From: Watersipora subatra
Taxonomy: Eukaryota; Bryozoa; Gymnolaemata; Cheilostomatida; Watersiporidae
Length of the DNA stretch: 64,000 nt
Direction of reading: 5' to 3'
Assembly: GCF_963576615.1 (NCBI RefSeq)
Contig: NC_088711.1
Coordinates: 21,298,182-21,362,181, forward strand
The position numbers and the translations under genes are program-made. The notes beneath the pieces were generated by a model. The model saw nothing but the letters and a program-made list of their open reading frames with translations, ran no database searches and was not told the DNA's origin. Shown piece by piece: positions 63,548 through 64,000 of this stretch. Within the stretch, counting starts at the first letter, position 1; every line of letters starts with the position of its first letter.

Positions 63548-64000
63548 CTACAAAAAATGTGTGACTTACACAATAGTTGAACTGTTTAAAAGTGACAGCT
63601 GGTAGTTTTTGAATGGTAGTGCCTATTGCTCTCCCTGATCAGGACATTACTTTTGTTACACATCAGCCCGACACATATTAACATTCATGAAAAGAATTGC
63701 TAAATTAATGGCTTTGTAAATGAAAGCTAGGTTGAAAATTTCTGCAATATGTACCAAAGTTTAATTTCTCGAAAATCTAAAGTTGGTTTGTTAAAACAAG
63801 CAATTATGAAAGAAAGAGTGGGTCAGAAAATACCTAAAGTTCTTATTTATAAGAATTATTTCATTACGCTACTATATTTGATATATTTAATATAGTTGAA
63901 TCGGTGTGATGTCATTCAATTTGACAGTTACCCTAGGACACTTATATTTCGCTAGTATTTAGTTTCGTGAGTAGCACACAGAGTAAAATTTCACTGCAAC
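63548..64000. other. ADAM intron at right edge
   Basis: No protease-domain exon (HExxHxxGxxHD) was found on the minus strand here, so that part lies beyond the window. Confidence 0.5.

Overview
This is animal nuclear DNA: AT-rich, dense in introns and transposable elements, with metazoan protein families split across many small exons joined by GT/AG introns. The combination of genes, a tRNA-derived SINE, Ty3/gypsy, Tc1, pogo-like, hAT and fold-back elements, and many short minisatellites fits a marine invertebrate, probably a lophotrochozoan such as a bryozoan or mollusc. The species cannot be fixed from the sequence alone. No prokaryotic operon, CRISPR array or rRNA is present.

Four protein-coding genes can be modelled exon by exon with consistent splice phases. 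(1) A delphilin-like (GRID2IP) scaffold/formin lies on the minus strand from 23819 down to 775 and continues off the left edge. It has twenty coding exons and 1213 codons in the window, in the order PDZ-PDZ-HHD-PDZ-HHD-HHD-FH1-FH2. (2) RBM8A (Y14, exon-junction-complex core) lies on the plus strand at 25069-38578, is complete with six coding exons and 168 aa, and is divergent from gene 1. (3) An AIG1/ADTRP-family membrane hydrolase lies on the plus strand at 42276-46185 and is complete with six coding exons and 233 aa. (4) An ADAM-family metalloprotease/disintegrin lies on the minus strand from 63547 to 47751. Here the disintegrin, Cys-rich, EGF, transmembrane and cytoplasmic parts are visible, while the protease domain lies beyond the right edge.

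The rest is mostly transposon and repeat sequence. Delphilin introns hold a SINE, a 189-bp-arm fold-back, a TIR element, a near-perfect 148-bp hairpin, a recently inserted Ty3/gypsy element that has lost its integrase core (identical LTRs, ATAGG duplication), an inverted duplicate of the PDZ3 exon end, and several tandem arrays. RBM8A introns hold a LINE remnant, a TIR MITE, a composite repeat, three minisatellites and a pogo-like transposon with TA duplications. A dead Tc1 element lies between RBM8A and AIG1. ADAM introns hold a 1.4-kb long-TIR element and a three-layer nest (hAT inside a 9-bp-TSD element inside an older TIR element), whose empty site survives in the delphilin intron copy.

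The points most worth a second look are: a duplicated 3' splice site in RBM8A that would create an in-frame stop if used; the long delphilin architecture that appears to show what precedes the vertebrate short form; the inverted copy of the delphilin PDZ3 exon; the integrase-less but recently mobilised LTR element; and the triple transposon nest with its internal empty-site control.
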